DNA of 64,000 nucleotides. It comes from Gerris lacustris (lineage: Eukaryota; Arthropoda; Insecta; Hemiptera; Gerridae). Positions within the stretch are counted from its first letter, which is position 1; each line of letters opens with the position of its first letter. This document shows positions 21,053 to 33,158 of the stretch, in pieces. The notes below the pieces were generated by a model. That model worked only from the letters and a program-made list of their open reading frames with translations, had not been told where the DNA came from and did no database searches. Both the position numbers and the translations under genes were made by a program. The DNA lies in contig OX578282.1 of the NCBI GenBank assembly GCA_951217055.1, forward strand, positions 47,178,329 to 47,242,328. The letters are read 5' to 3'.

Positions 21053-23512
21053 TTTTTTTTTTTTTTTTCTTTCTTTAGGGCATACTGTCCATGTTTTAGT
21101 TTTATATAATGAGTTTAGCTCTTCATTTATGGCTTGGTTCCATTGATCTTCATCTGGTCTTCCTATTATATCTTCAAACTTAGTAGGTAAATCATAATTA
21201 AATGCATTTATAGCTAGTGCTGACATATCAAAACATTTATATTTAGCAAGGAGTTTAATTTCTCTTTGACTTTTCCTCTTTGTTATAGTTTGATCATCGT
21301 CGCTATATTCTTCTTGGTTTTCATTTAAATTTTCTTCATCTAAATTACTTGAATCAGAATCGTTCGAAAAATTTTCTTCATTAAAGCAAACATTGCAAGA
21401 TACTATAATTTTTTGTTTTTTAGGTGACCACAGACGATATCCATTCTCTGTGTATCCCATTAAAATACATTTTTCATTTACTTTATCAAATTTATTTCGT
21501 TGAAATTTTTGAGTAACGACGTATGCTTTACAACCGAATGTTCTTAACTTTGTAAAATTTGGTTTCTTACAGTACCACATTTCTGCCGGTGTTATTCTTT
21601 CTTCAAATGCAGAAGTATAAGTTCTATTTAATAAATATGCAGCAGTACAAACCGCTTCATTCCAAAATATTTTACTAATTTTACTTCCAAGTATTAATGC
21701 TCTTGCTTTTTCAATAAGAGTTCTGTTTAGTCTTTCAGCAACTCCATTTTGTTTCGGTGTATACGGTGAAGTAAAAATAATTTTGATGCCTTGTTCTGAA
21801 CAAAATTCTTGGAGTGAATTTGATAAGTATTCTTTACCATTGTCACACCTGACAGCGTGTACTTTATAATTTGAAAATTTAGTATTAATATGAGCTATAT
21901 ATTTTCTAAAATATTTTTCTACTTGAGATTTTTCTTTTAAAGTATACACTACACTAAAGTGAGTGTAGTCGTCTATAAATGTAAGAAAATATCGTGACCC
22001 ATCCCATGATATAGGTTTAATTGGTCCACATATATCTGTATGAATTAATTGAAGAGGTCTTTTTGATTTTGGTCTGTATCCTGTATGAGTAGTTTTAGTT
22101 TGTTTTGATTCAACACAAGTTTCACAGAAATCTTTTTGTTTTAAATTTTTAACCTTCTCTATAAGTCCATCTTCGACCATATCTGAGAATGTTTTATCTG
22201 ATATATGACCCAATCTTTGATGCCATATAGATTTAGGTATTGTTGCAAAAGCTTTATTTTCATCACGTTCAGCTCGAGTAAATTTTATTAAGTATAGTTG
22301 GTGATTTTTTACGCTATCAAACAAATGTTTTTCTTTAGAAAAAATACTGGCTTTACCTTTATTAAAGATAATTTTTAGTCCACTATTTTCCATTTTCTTA
22401 ACTGACATTAGGTTACAAGATAGTTCTGAAGAGTAATACACTTCTTTTATCGTACATATTGTTTTTTCACCAATAAGAGCTCTAATTGAACCACGGTGAG
22501 TTGCACTGATTTTCTCTCCGGCTTTGGCTACACCTATAACTAGTTCATTATCAAGTTTCTTACAGTTACTCAATAGTTCTAGATCATTCACTAGATGTTC
22601 CGTACAGCCACTGTCTAAAATAAAGATATTATGCTTATCTGGGTATATATTTTTATTACCTGTTTTATTAGCCACAGATAGAAAAGCCATATCCTCTTCA
22701 TCAGAATTATTTTCTTGATGGACACAGCGAGCAGTTGATGTAGGTTTGGATTGTTTCTTGTAATAGTTATTTATCTTCTTTTTATTTTTAAACCAACAGT
22801 CTTGAGAGCTATGTGAATTTTTCTTACAATATTCACATATAGGCTTTCCTGCTTGTTTAGTAATAAAGGTACATTCATTTTCATTATTATTATGATTCGC
22901 ATCTGAACTAGATAATTTTTGCACAAGTTTTTGTTCCTCATCTAGCAGACGACTTTTAACAAAGTCAATTTTTAGAGACTCTACAGCTACAGTTTCTATA
23001 GCAGTCACTACAGTACTGTAGGCATCAGGTAGCGACAGCAATAGATAACATATTTCAGTAGTACTGTCAATAGTTCCTCCTGCAGATTTGAGTTCTCTAA
23101 CGTATGAATCAAATTTTGAGAAATGATCCAAAAGACTTCCTTCAGTAAATTTAAATGTTATCAGTCTTCTTTGACTATACATGATTGTAGCAATGCCTTT
23201 TCTATTGAAAGTATCTTCTAGTGCCTTCCACATTTCGTAAGCTGATTTTTTATCTTTAATATAACCAAGATGACTATCAGCTATACAAGTAGTTATTAGT
23301 GACATGCACCTACGATCAGTTTTAATTAAATTAACAGTTTTCTTACTACTTTTTCTTCTTGAAGACGAGCTTTCTTCATCTTCTTCAAGCAAAGAAATTG
23401 GTTCCTCAATGCATTGGATACATTCATTTTCTGCCAATAGCATTTTTACTCTAAACTTCCAATTGTCAAAGTTTTTACCACAGAATGGAGTTATGTTCCT
23501 CTCTTTCTGCAT
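21020..23512 (-). CDS. Copia gag-protease-integrase polyprotein (truncated, 830 codons)
   Basis: The open frame begins with a methionine 189 bp inside the 5' LTR. Residues about 1-215 are a UBN2-type gag region. A CCHC zinc knuckle follows (CEYC...H...C). The aspartic protease motif is D300-S301-G302 in FILDSGCTEH. A gag-pre-integrase segment with HxxxC-type zinc residues (GHISDK, CETCVESK) follows, then the integrase core with D493, D557 and E593 spaced as DD(35)E. Just after the conserved segment before reverse transcriptase (QWNQAINEELNSL) the frame runs through an A16 tract and ends. The protein could supply structural and integration functions but has no polymerase. Related full elements encode well over 1,000 residues. 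Confidence 0.9.
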   Translation of the reverse strand: MQKERNITPFCGKNFDNWKFRVKMLLAENECIQCIEEPISLLEEDEESSSSRRKSSKKTVNLIKTDRRCMSLITTCIADSHLGYIKDKKSAYEMWKALEDTFNRKGIATIMYSQRRLITFKFTEGSLLDHFSKFDSYVRELKSAGGTIDSTTEICYLLLSLPDAYSTVVTAIETVAVESLKIDFVKSRLLDEEQKLVQKLSSSDANHNNNENECTFITKQAGKPICEYCKKNSHSSQDCWFKNKKKINNYYKKQSKPTSTARCVHQENNSDEEDMAFLSVANKTGNKNIYPDKHNIFILDSGCTEHLVNDLELLSNCKKLDNELVIGVAKAGEKISATHRGSIRALIGEKTICTIKEVYYSSELSCNLMSVKKMENSGLKIIFNKGKASIFSKEKHLFDSVKNHQLYLIKFTRAERDENKAFATIPKSIWHQRLGHISDKTFSDMVEDGLIEKVKNLKQKDFCETCVESKQTKTTHTGYRPKSKRPLQLIHTDICGPIKPISWDGSRYFLTFIDDYTHFSVVYTLKEKSQVEKYFRKYIAHINTKFSNYKVHAVRCDNGKEYLSNSLQEFCSEQGIKIIFTSPYTPKQNGVAERLNRTLIEKARALILGSKISKIFWNEAVCTAAYLLNRTYTSAFEERITPAEMWYCKKPNFTKLRTFGCKAYVVTQKFQRNKFDKVNEKCILMGYTENGYRLWSPKKQKIIVSCNVCFNEENFSNDSDSSNLDEENLNENQEEYSDDDQTITKRKSQREIKLLAKYKCFDMSALAINAFNYDLPTKFEDIIGRPDEDQWNQAINEELNSLYKTKTWTVCPKERKKKKKCYNIKMGLSK

Positions 23513-23701
23513 TTTGTGAGCTATTTGAGGACTATTCTTAGATTCAAAAGCAATGTAGAACTGAGTTTTTATTTTTAATTTGAAGTTTTAATTTTTTTTT
23601 TTTTTTGAAAATTATACCTGATCTGATTATACTTCGTAAATTTTGTGTATTGGAATTGGAATTGTAATAAATTGTGTAAATGGAACTGGGCTCCCATAAC
23701 C

Positions 23702-23852
23702 TGTTAATGATACCATGAGAAGACACTGTAATACTTTATATTTAAGCAAAGATTTTCTTTTATAACACACATCAAATATAAAAATATTAATAATAAATAA
23801 TCTGACATTTAACAGATACACATTTAAAAATATTTCATTTGTTTTTCCAACA
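23702..23852 (-). repeat. 5' LTR of the Copia element
   Basis: The 151-bp terminal repeat is identical to the other LTR, followed by AATCC on the plus strand and bordered internally by the tRNA-Met-like primer binding site. It would hold the element's promoter. Confidence 0.95.
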
Positions 23853-24810
23853 AATCCAAACTTTCGTACTTATGTGTTCAATTATTTCGTCACAAATTTA
23901 ATTATTGATTACTTTACCTTTACTTTATTTCTTGATAAATATAAATTTGAAGGTAAAAATGATAAAATATGCACTACATTTTTCTTCTTATTCTCTAACT
24001 GTATTTTAAGGACCCACTTTCTGTTCTATGTCTTTGGGTGTAAGCCCCCAATTTAAAAAAAAAAATTAAAAATACTTTATCTGAGGATTCAAGGGTGAGT
24101 ACAAGAGATCTCAACTTCCTTTAGGGATTAATGATCACATGGTTTAAGAAAGAGGTCAACATTATAATTAGATTTAGAGGCCAATGTTGATAAGAAATGT
24201 ACAACCCTTAAGATAAACTATTCCTTCATCATTCTCCGTTTCAGAATGTTCATTAAATTTTTATCAGTGAGATAGGTATCAATAAAAAAAAATCACAATT
24301 TACTGAACTTATATGATAATCCAATATGTTATCTCTGAGCTATGTTCCTTCAATGATTATTTATATATAACGGTATTATTTTTCTTTCTTAGAAATTATG
24401 AATTTTGCTAAAAAAATTAAGTCAAGTTTTTACTTGACTTATATTCTTTTGAATATTTGTTATCATATTATTTATTTATGTGAATTAATACTTTATAATT
24501 AAAGGAACATTATGTACTATTTTTTTACTCCAACTCTTAAATGGAGTTTAATGAGTTAGGTGTTAATGGAAATTTCTGAATAAATTTGTTTATGCCCATT
24601 GAAAATAGAAACTGTATTAGTACTTTTTAAGTAACTTTGACTGTTAACCATTTTTTATTGTATTATATTTTTTAATACTCTTTTTTTATTTTATTTATTT
24701 ATTCTTTCTTTCTTTTTGTATTATGGATTTATTTATTGTTTTTATAATAGTAATATTATAATTTTTAAAACAAAATATTTTTTTGGTTTTTGTTTGTTGT
24801 ATCCCTGTAA

Positions 24811-25037
24811 CAGTGGTCTTTCCAACTTCTTTTGGGTCCCGACCCCACTTTATAGAAGCCACAAGTGATCCACAACCCTGGTACCCTTTTTATTTTGTAA
24901 TATAGGCCTAAATAACAAAAGGTTGATTTTATTCTAACTTCATACTAACAAAATATATGACCCCATATTGTACTATGTATTATCAAAGTTTGTAGGCTTC
25001 CAAGGCTGGAGACCCCTCATCAACTCCCTAACCACTG
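24811..25037. mobile_element. Possible hAT-like remnant
   Basis: The left end CAGTGGTCTTTCCAACTTC and the right end (inverted CAGTGGTTAGGGAG) both begin CAGTGGT, the common start of hAT termini. The TIR match is short and no 8-bp target duplication is seen, so this is tentative. About 190 bp to the right, at 25229, another hAT-like terminus (CAGGGGTCTCTAACTTT) is visible without a clear partner. Confidence 0.35.
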
Positions 25038-26689
25038 GTCAAGACCAGGATAAGCCTTAAGTCCGGATGTTCCCTACCAACATTCAGTTTACTATTAACA
25101 TTCAGCTACTGGCTGACACAAATCCAATATGATATATGGCCAAAAAGGTATAAATCCACCGATACCTCAACCACACCTAAAATTTACTAAGCTAATTTAA
25201 AATTAATGGCTAATAGTATGGTCTACATCAGGGGTCTCTAACTTTATTGGATGAAGGGCCGGATCTGGATAGGGTGGTCTAAAGTGGGGTGGATGAAGTA
25301 AGCAGTGCAGCCATCGAATTTCTCAATGGAAATAGGTAGCCATATCCAACTACCAGGAGCGGGGGTTTGTCATAGTTCTGCAGCTGTATCTCTTTTCAAA
25401 AAGTAGAACTAGTAGTGTAAACAAACGAATCCAAAGGCCATTTTCTTTTTTACTGATTCGTGTACTCTTGCCATAACATTTTTGTGTTTTCTACATCTTT
25501 GAAAATGTCTTGGTCTTATGATGTATTTGGCTGCTCAAGTATGATGTATTGGTTAATGAAATGCTTTCGCTGCCCTCAGGATAAAACAAGGTTAGTTATC
25601 ATTTCTTGGTGTAAATCTTAAGTTATTGCCTCGCTTGAATGTACTGTTTTGACAAAGGGATATAATCTCTCAAATATAAATATCATACATGTACATTCTT
25701 TCAAATGTATAAATTATACAAATGAGTACTGTTTTAGTAATTAAGTAATACTACTCCTGGAATTTTAGAGAGTTCTTTGAGATTATAAAAAAATATTATA
25801 TTGCAAACGGTACTTTCAACTTTGTTCAAGGCTTAAATCTGTCCTTAGGACAGGGGGATTCAAAATAAAAATTACGATTTCTATCCAAGGTACCTGCTTT
25901 CAGAGTTTTATTACTTTTACTCATATATTCTTTACATTTGTTCTGAACTTAGCTCTATCTCTTAATTTGTATAGTGAAAGGGTTATGTCAGTGAGATTCT
26001 TTCAAATAAAACACAGTATTTAGGTTTTTGCTAAATTTATTAGAATCATCAGAGCATATAACGAAATGTAGATATAATATGATAACCAACACCATTCCCA
26101 CTAATCTAGTTCAAACCCTACTTGACATTTTGGAAGAATCCAATAAGAAAAAAAAAACTTACAATCCATATGTGATATACTATGTAATATCCTATTTTTT
26201 AGTGGATCAAGCGCCAGAACAGACTGAGTGAGAGAGTGTCCCATGCCAGGAATTAGAGAAAAATGCAATTTTTGTCTGGATGATAAGTTTTATTTTTTAT
26301 TTAATTTATATTATATGTTTTTTTGTAGATGGTTGTCTGAACCTACAGAAGGAACTTCAAAACCTGTAATTTCTGGCACCAGGACCCAGTATGGCCCTGA
26401 CTCGCCCTGCAAGTCAAAGGGAGTATTTTTAGGAGTAGTCCCTCACAACGTACCTAACTTAATTCCTGTAAATTTACTTATTTAACCTTTTTGTATCTTC
26501 TATGTGAATTAAGCAGATTTTTTTTATAATATTGTTGGTTGTTCTTCTTTGTAGACCCAATTGTTGACCATTGGACTTTCTCCAAATTTTGCATGAAAAT
26601 TCATTAAAAACTATTTACATGTTTTTTTTTTTTTAAATTAGGTCTCAGGTACACAGAACTACTAGTATAGTGACTTTTTTCCCCCATTT

Positions 26690-26980
26690 GAGTTTTGTAA
26701 GTGCAGCACCATAAGGAAAAAAATAAATAATTAAAATAGAAAATAGGAAGTAAGTGATATCTAGTGACAAAATAGAAAATAATATTGTAGCAGTATAAAA
26801 GGTTCACATTTTCTTCACTATATAACATGATAGTTAACTTTTTCATTTATAAAATGAAAATTAAATAGTTTCATTTTTTTTTGCCGCAGTTCTGTAAGAG
26901 CAGCACTATACGGAGGAAATTTTATAATTACTAACTAGAAAATAGGACGTGGGTGCTATCTCGTGGCAAAAAAGAAACTA
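26690..26980. repeat. Pair of diverged direct repeats, about 195 bp apart
   Basis: The segment around 26690-26780 (TTTTGTAAGTGCAGCACCATA...) is repeated around 26884-26980 (TTCTGTAAGAGCAGCACTATA...), with the shared downstream words AGAAAATAGGA and GTGGCAAAA or a variant. They may be two copies of one small dispersed repeat or an old local duplication. Confidence 0.55.
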
Positions 26981-28203
26981 AGAAAGACCTCTTAATAATA
27001 AGTTATTCTTTTCTCACTAGATTACATGATAATTCACTCTGTAATTGCAAAAATTAATGACAATTAATGATGATTAAAAATTGTGCAGGCACTTAAATGA
27101 ATTAGGCTAAAAAAAAAAGCTATTTTCCGCTCATTAGATAACAAGTCAATTAAATTTTTAAAAACTAAAATGTCCTTCGCACCAATGTATTAATGATATT
27201 TATACCTACTTAAATTAATTTTTGGCACAAAAGGAGGTGAAGTATTAATTGTAAAACAAAAATTGTAAACTTATCTTCATTAAAAAATATATTTAATAGG
27301 AAAAAAATGTATAAAACCAATAGTATTAGTTAAAATTTAATTAAAATCAATGTAATAAAAAAATAAATCATTCTAAAAAATTATAATTATATAGGTACCA
27401 ATCTTTTTTTTTCATATTACCAATAGTAATTACACAATTTTCATTTTTAGTAATAAATTAATTTAAATCCAAAACAGTGATAAAATTCTGGAATGTATCA
27501 AAGTCCTAATTTTGTGGGCTTTACAATAGCCTAATTATACAAATAATTTTCATATATGGAATTTTATTATTTTTTAAAATTTATTATACATCATAAAATT
27601 TATTTTTAACATTTATAAACCTAAAGTTTTTTTGTGAATTTGACTTATTAAAATTAAATTAGAATATAAATAAATATTATTGTCTTTACATACAGAATTG
27701 GAAAGTTTATAAAGTTATATAAATTTAATAATTAATGTAAGTGACTAAGTAAAATAATACAACGGAATACCTTAGTAGATGTAATTATCAATTATCTACT
27801 TTTACTTTTTTAAGAGCAAAATTGGATTTTCATAAAAAAGGAATCCTCTATATTAAAATTAAAAATATACAAATTTAAAAAATATATATATACTGATAAA
27901 CGTCGACTATAGATTTTAAACTTGAAAACTCATTCCCGGAACTTATTTATTCATATGTATTTCCATTTTTTTGTGTAGTAGAATAAAATATAAAAAAGCT
28001 GACCTTATTTCAAACTTATTGTGATTAACAAAATAAATAACTCAAGTTAACCAAACATGAGAACATATTGTTAGCATACATTATCAATAAATGAAAAATA
28101 AATGTAAAATATTATTATTTTTCAAAAAATACAAATTTAAGAAAAAATTATATTGTAAGTTGAACAAGTCGAGATTTGTCTGAATTAGTAATAAAAAAAA
28201 AAA

Positions 28204-28323
28204 GTATAACAGCATTTGAATTCTCTTATTATAATATAACAGCATTTGAATTCCCTTGTTATAATATAACAGCATTTGAATTCTCTTATTATAATATAAC
28301 AGCATTAAATTCTCTTATAATAT
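28204..28323. repeat. 30-bp minisatellite, four units
   Basis: The unit ATAACAGCATTTGAATTCTC plus ten bases recurs at a 30-bp period across the interval with few changes, the last unit having a small deletion. The repetitive reading frame over it (LLYYNKRIQM) is a by-product. Confidence 0.9.
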
Positions 28324-28448
28324 AATTGTGTAGCTTTTAAAATTAGCTTGCAGTTAAATTTGATTGAAATTATTATTATTAATGTTATAACCCTATTTGA
28401 ATTATCTTCTAAAAGCAGGCAAATTCTGATTGACAAGTTTTCATAGTC

Positions 28449-28475
28449 AATTTTTTTTTTTTTTTTTTTTTTTTT
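28449..28475. repeat. Poly(T) tract, about 27 bp
   Basis: An uninterrupted T run, possibly the A-tail of a reverse-oriented retroposon. No element body was recognised next to it. Confidence 0.7.
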
Positions 28476-28685
28476 GGAGTATAACAATAAACCAAATAAT
28501 TTTCCACAAGATTTAATTACTTCAAAGGAGTTCGAGATTTTTAATGATATTTTAACCTTTTTTTATGAACCCTAAGAGTTATTTGATTGGTAATCACCGA
28601 GTTTTTATATTTTAGTTATTTTAATAATTCATTGTTTTTAAACAATGTGAACTTCATGGACAATCCTTACCCATTACAATAATTA

Positions 28686-28728
28686 GGCTAGGCGCACACT
28701 GGGGTTTGCCCCCAGTGTGCGCCTAGCC
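28686..28728. mobile_element. 43-bp perfect palindrome flanked by TTA, a minimal PIF/Harbinger-like MITE
   Basis: Two 19-bp arms (beginning GGCTAGGCGCACACTGGGG) pair perfectly around a five-base loop. The palindrome is flanked by TTA on both sides (28683-28685 and 28729-28731), the 3-bp target duplication typical of PIF/Harbinger elements. The arms are GC-rich in strongly AT-rich surroundings. It looks like a pair of terminal repeats that have lost all internal sequence. Confidence 0.7.
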
Positions 28729-28749
28729 TTACTTATAATTATTTTATAA

Positions 28750-31700
28750 GAAGTATATTTTAATTTATGTTAAGCCAAATCTTCACAATTAAAAATTATA
28801 ATGATTAATTATACTTCATAGTAATAATGTAAATAAAAAACACAATATCTAAACAGGAAATAATAGATTTTCTACAAATTAAATACCTAACAAATAAAAA
28901 TTAGTTTTCCTCATTTCTTATTCATTGATTGTCAATTACTAAAAAAAAAACCCTCTCGATCCGTGTTTTCCATAAAAATTGAATGAGCTTCATAAATTTG
29001 GATTCTTAAATCTCTGAATCTGAGACACAATGGTTATCTCTTGATGTTTCAAATCTATTGTAGGGGTAATTATTACAAAGCATCTCACAGTAAGTAACCG
29101 ATTCAAACAAATATTTCAATATGAACTCCCTCCGAAAAATCAATAGGTGTTAGACGTCATTATTTACATTGTACTTAATATTTTGATTAATCAAATTAGT
29201 TCTGGTTCTTCCTAAGCAGGACAATTAGGTTAGGTGTTAGTTACATGGACCACACCATTTACAACCAACATTTTTTTATTTAATTTTTTTTTTTTTCACA
29301 CTTTATGAACAGTAACTGGTTATGGTGATCAATGCACCACAGAAGGATATCCCTCTGTGGTGTAATTATTAGATTATCACAAAACTTATGGTGAAGAAGT
29401 TAAATAATGGGCCATGAACTAATTGGGTTTATCATTATCACTGATTATGGTGATCAATCACAAACCAATTCAAAATTGTACCTGCACTGTATAATAATTT
29501 TTCTCTTAATGAAATTTACAAGTTGGTTTATTCAATAACCTAGAGTATATAAAGTACCAAATCTATTCACCAATCAAAACTCCTTATAATTAAGTGAAAG
29601 CTAATAGCTGCAAAGCTTTTACACTTCCAGTTAAATTCTGACAATTGATGAACATTCATATAAATCTAACAATAAAATTTAAATTATAACATTCTTTTAT
29701 ATCAATCATTATTATTTACTGGATCTACAAATAGTTATCTTTTTTCAATAATTAGTAGACATTAATTTATAATTATATTATATTCATTAATTATATCATT
29801 ACAATAATATAAATATTTTTCAATATATCTTCCAATTTTTTTTTTTTTTTTGTTCAGTCTTATCTTACATTAAGTTCTATAATTTAACAATATTTAAAAT
29901 TATACATTAAACAAATATAATTACACTCGTCCGCTGCCTTTTGAATTTCTTTTAGATAAATATTTAACTCCTTTTTTTTTACTGTGGCTATTTTTATCTA
30001 GAATCAAGCCTCTAATGTTTATCACATAATTAACAAGGAGCAGATTGAAAAATAAAAATCAATAACCCATAAAAAATTTGGAGAACTTTTAATTATACAC
30101 ATTACTAAAAAAAAAAGTTTGTAAAGAAAAACAAGACACCGTTATCTCAAATGTCATCCAATCAGTTAATTACTAGAATAAAGAATAGAAAATTAGATGT
30201 AAGCAGGACACATTCGTATTACAATAGCTAAGCATACAAAATATTGTTTTTTAAAAAAGTATTATATTTTAACCATTATTGACTTTATATTCAAGATTGC
30301 AAATACTATTCAGAAATATATTATACATCAATTTAACTAATTTATGATTTTCCTACAAATCTATTATCAACATTAACAAGCTACAAATATTTTACAATTT
30401 GAAATTACACAATAAGAGTAAGAACAAAAAAGGTAAAATCATTAATTTAAAAGTATTCACCAATTTAAAAAAAAAATAATAGCCTAGATAAACAACAAAA
30501 TGTTAATGAAAAATTGAAGATTCTTACAAAAGAATATGAACAGGTCTGTCAATAACACTAATGCATGAGACAAAAAGGTTAGTAAAATTGACAGATCTAT
30601 TATAAATTAAGGTATGAATACGAAGTGTTGGCAATATCCATTTACATGTTGCCAACATTTTGTTGAGGCACAAGAACAACTCGGATACAAGCAACAGGCA
30701 ACTTTTTTCTCTTTTTTTGTATGTAATGCCACCCGATGTTGCTTACTGACGGGATAAAACACAGCAACACCACTGTTAAAAGTTGCCAACATTTTGCTGT
30801 CTGGTGAATACTAAGCTTTAGATACACACCTCCCTTTTTATCAATGATCGGCTCTTTGAAAAATAAAAATAAAATCTTAAGTTTTGACTAGACCCTCTCA
30901 TAAATAACTCTTGAACTAATGCTTAGCCCAGGATAAGCAATAGGCATCATAAGTGTACTTGAAGAACAGAAGTAGAAGATAATTCCTTTTTTTCAGTAAA
31001 CCCATCAATTGTTAGTAATTAAAAAAAATGATAAATTAAATAAGGTAAAAGCAAATAAAAGAATCCTCTCCGATAGAGATTGTATTCATAATAAAGATCA
31101 AAAGTAATCCTTAAATTCATTTTTTTTATACAACCTGATCTACCAGAATTTTTAAGACACTAAGAATTGTGCATCAAATAAGTCCCATTAAAAGCCAATA
31201 ATAGTTATGAGTGAAAATTATATTGTAATACAAAAAAATTATTTATATAATCGTCATAATTAAGCTTTATTAAATTATTTACAATTGAAAAGTTTTTTTT
31301 TAAATAGCACCATACATTTGTAACTAATGAAATTAATTAAACTTAGTTTTTTCATTTTCCCCCCAAATATGAAAGAAAGATTCTTTCAGTTATAAGATAA
31401 AGAACAAAACAAATTAAATAAATAATATTAGAAAAAAAGTCCTCACTTTAATATGCAAATATGTGTTATTACTGTGAATATATTTAATTATTTAGTCATA
31501 TATTTTATAGTTAGATTAAGACCAGGGAACTGTTGGTATTTCTTTATTTTGTTGGATATAATTTATAATATGTAATCAGGCATCCAGATAATGTTACGTT
31601 ATCTTTAGCTATTCTATAACAACAGATATCAAAATGATGAGAAACATAATTTTAACTTCACTTCAGAATGATCACTATTCACTATGATGTATCCAAAACT

Positions 31701-33158
31701 AGAGGCATTTAGCCTTCCCCAGATTTTTTATATCTTAGGAAATCTATCATATAAAACTTATCTTATTTTTTCAATGACAGTAACTTACTCCTATTTTAAA
31801 AGAAAATTATTCACAGATCATAAGGTCACTAATTTTGACCAAAAACTGAACCATACATAATATGTGCAACATCAGTGATGGCAACTGCTGTAAGTTAGCA
31901 CGTGCAAAATATTAAAATTTGTTTTAACTATTGATCCTAAATCTGATAATAAGCATCCAACAATCTTAAAGAAATACCATGTATGCAGGTCCACGTGTTT
32001 TTAAAAAAGCCACTTAACCATGTCTTTATCACTGTATTAATGGGTTAGCAATTTGTGTTAGTTGTGATAAATTAGCAGTAATCCTAATTCTTTTTGTTAT
32101 TACAGCATTCATAAAGCAATCTATAAGAGCTTTATAATTATACTAATACGTATATGGAAAAGATAGAACAGTCTTATAGCATAAACCAACTTACATGAGG
32201 TTTAATAACAAATAATTAAAAAATAAAAATAATAATCACAAAAATTAGAAAAAAATAAGCCAAAAGTAAAGTTAGTCAAGTGTTAAATAAAATTATGTTT
32301 CACTTCCTTATTCAGCTCTCTATGTACTCTTCTTGTCAGTACCGATAAAACTGATTAAGAAAGTGTGAACATGTATACATAAGTTTTTTAAAACTAATAA
32401 ACTTATTTATTGATAAATTAACAGATCAAATTAGTACCATAGGAGATAGAACAAGTTTATATCACTTTCATCATAGAAAATTAAAATCATAACAGCACAA
32501 GTTATAATCACCATCATCATTTAAAATTGAAGAAATAATGCAATTATCTGGTTAATACAATTATATATGCTTTTGCATTATACTTCTTGGCCTTAACCAA
32601 ATGCTTGGCTGGAACTAATATATTATTATCTATGCTGTGATTATTTAATTAAAACAAGGATCAAGGCACACTTACAGCTACATCATTAATAACATGATGT
32701 GTCCAAAACAAGGCACCAGTACAATAAGCAATACTAAGCAACAACTATCTCCTATGTTTTATTTTTTTTAATTAAAAAAAAACTAAAACTTTATCAATAT
32801 TATATTTTTTTTATAAAACCTCATAAAATGCAAAATTAAATATGAAATTATAACAGCATTAGTTAACAGAGATTTTTTTTTGGCAAATTTAAATTAAAAT
32901 CTTTAAATCTTCTTATCACTGTTAACAATACCTCTCCAGTTACTTCACTTTAATTTACGCATTAATCAGTGAAAAAAAACAACAACAACAAAATATTAAT
33001 AAGATGATAAATAATAATTAATCACAATAATAAAATAGCATTTTTAGTCCATCGTTAAAAAAAATTAAAATATATACACAGCGGAATAGAGCGTTGTGTA
33101 TTTGTGTTTAAAGTCAGGTTCTAATGGCTGTCCACAGACGGAGAGATGAGGTTGTCTG
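28750..33158. other. AT-rich region downstream of TMEM104 (3' UTR and intergenic)
   Basis: No coding exon is recognised. The part next to 33158 should include the TMEM104 3' UTR. A short direct repeat (GTTGCCAACATTTTG at about 30649 and 30782) and a small hairpin around 29330-29360 (ACCACAGA...TCTGTGGT) are the only structures noted. Confidence 0.45.

Larger units (their letters stand above)
20400..23852 (-). mobile_element. Copia-type LTR retrotransposon, internally deleted, with identical LTRs and AATCC target duplication
   Basis: The element is 3,453 bp and reads leftward. Both ends are 151-bp LTRs, identical base for base, starting TGTTGG and ending TTAACA on the coding strand. The flanking host duplication is AATCC (20395-20399 and 23853-23857). 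Directly inside the 5' LTR is GGTTATGGGAGCCCAG, which resembles the site complementary to the anticodon arm of initiator tRNA-Met used as a half-tRNA primer by copia. A purine-rich tract (TTGAGAGGGTG) precedes the 3' LTR. One long frame encodes gag, protease and integrase. The reverse transcriptase/RNase H portion is reduced to short broken pieces within about 470 bp. Identical LTRs imply a recent insertion, and the missing polymerase implies the copy was made in trans. Confidence 0.95.
23858..28200. other. Intergenic AT-rich DNA between ING3/Copia and TMEM104, left part
   Basis: No conserved gene is seen. It contains the possible hAT remnant, a pair of diverged direct repeats (about 26690-26780 and 26884-26980), and a GC-richer patch at 26330-26470 whose open frame has no recognisable family. 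A fragment at about 25650-25730 resembles 6840-6920 (shared GGGATATAATCTCT core). Confidence 0.5.

Noticed and set aside
26228..26485. Open frame over a GC-richer patch in the intergenic region (plus strand)
   Set aside because: An acceptor-like TTTTTTTGTAG precedes it, but the peptide matches no family I know, no partner exon was found and no donor fits. Not called as a gene.
28084..28305. Repetitive YNKRIQMLL frame
   Set aside because: A by-product of the 30-bp minisatellite.
30607..30827. Repeated GTTGCCAACATTTTG as a possible transposon
   Set aside because: Only a 15-bp direct repeat with no matching ends or target duplication.
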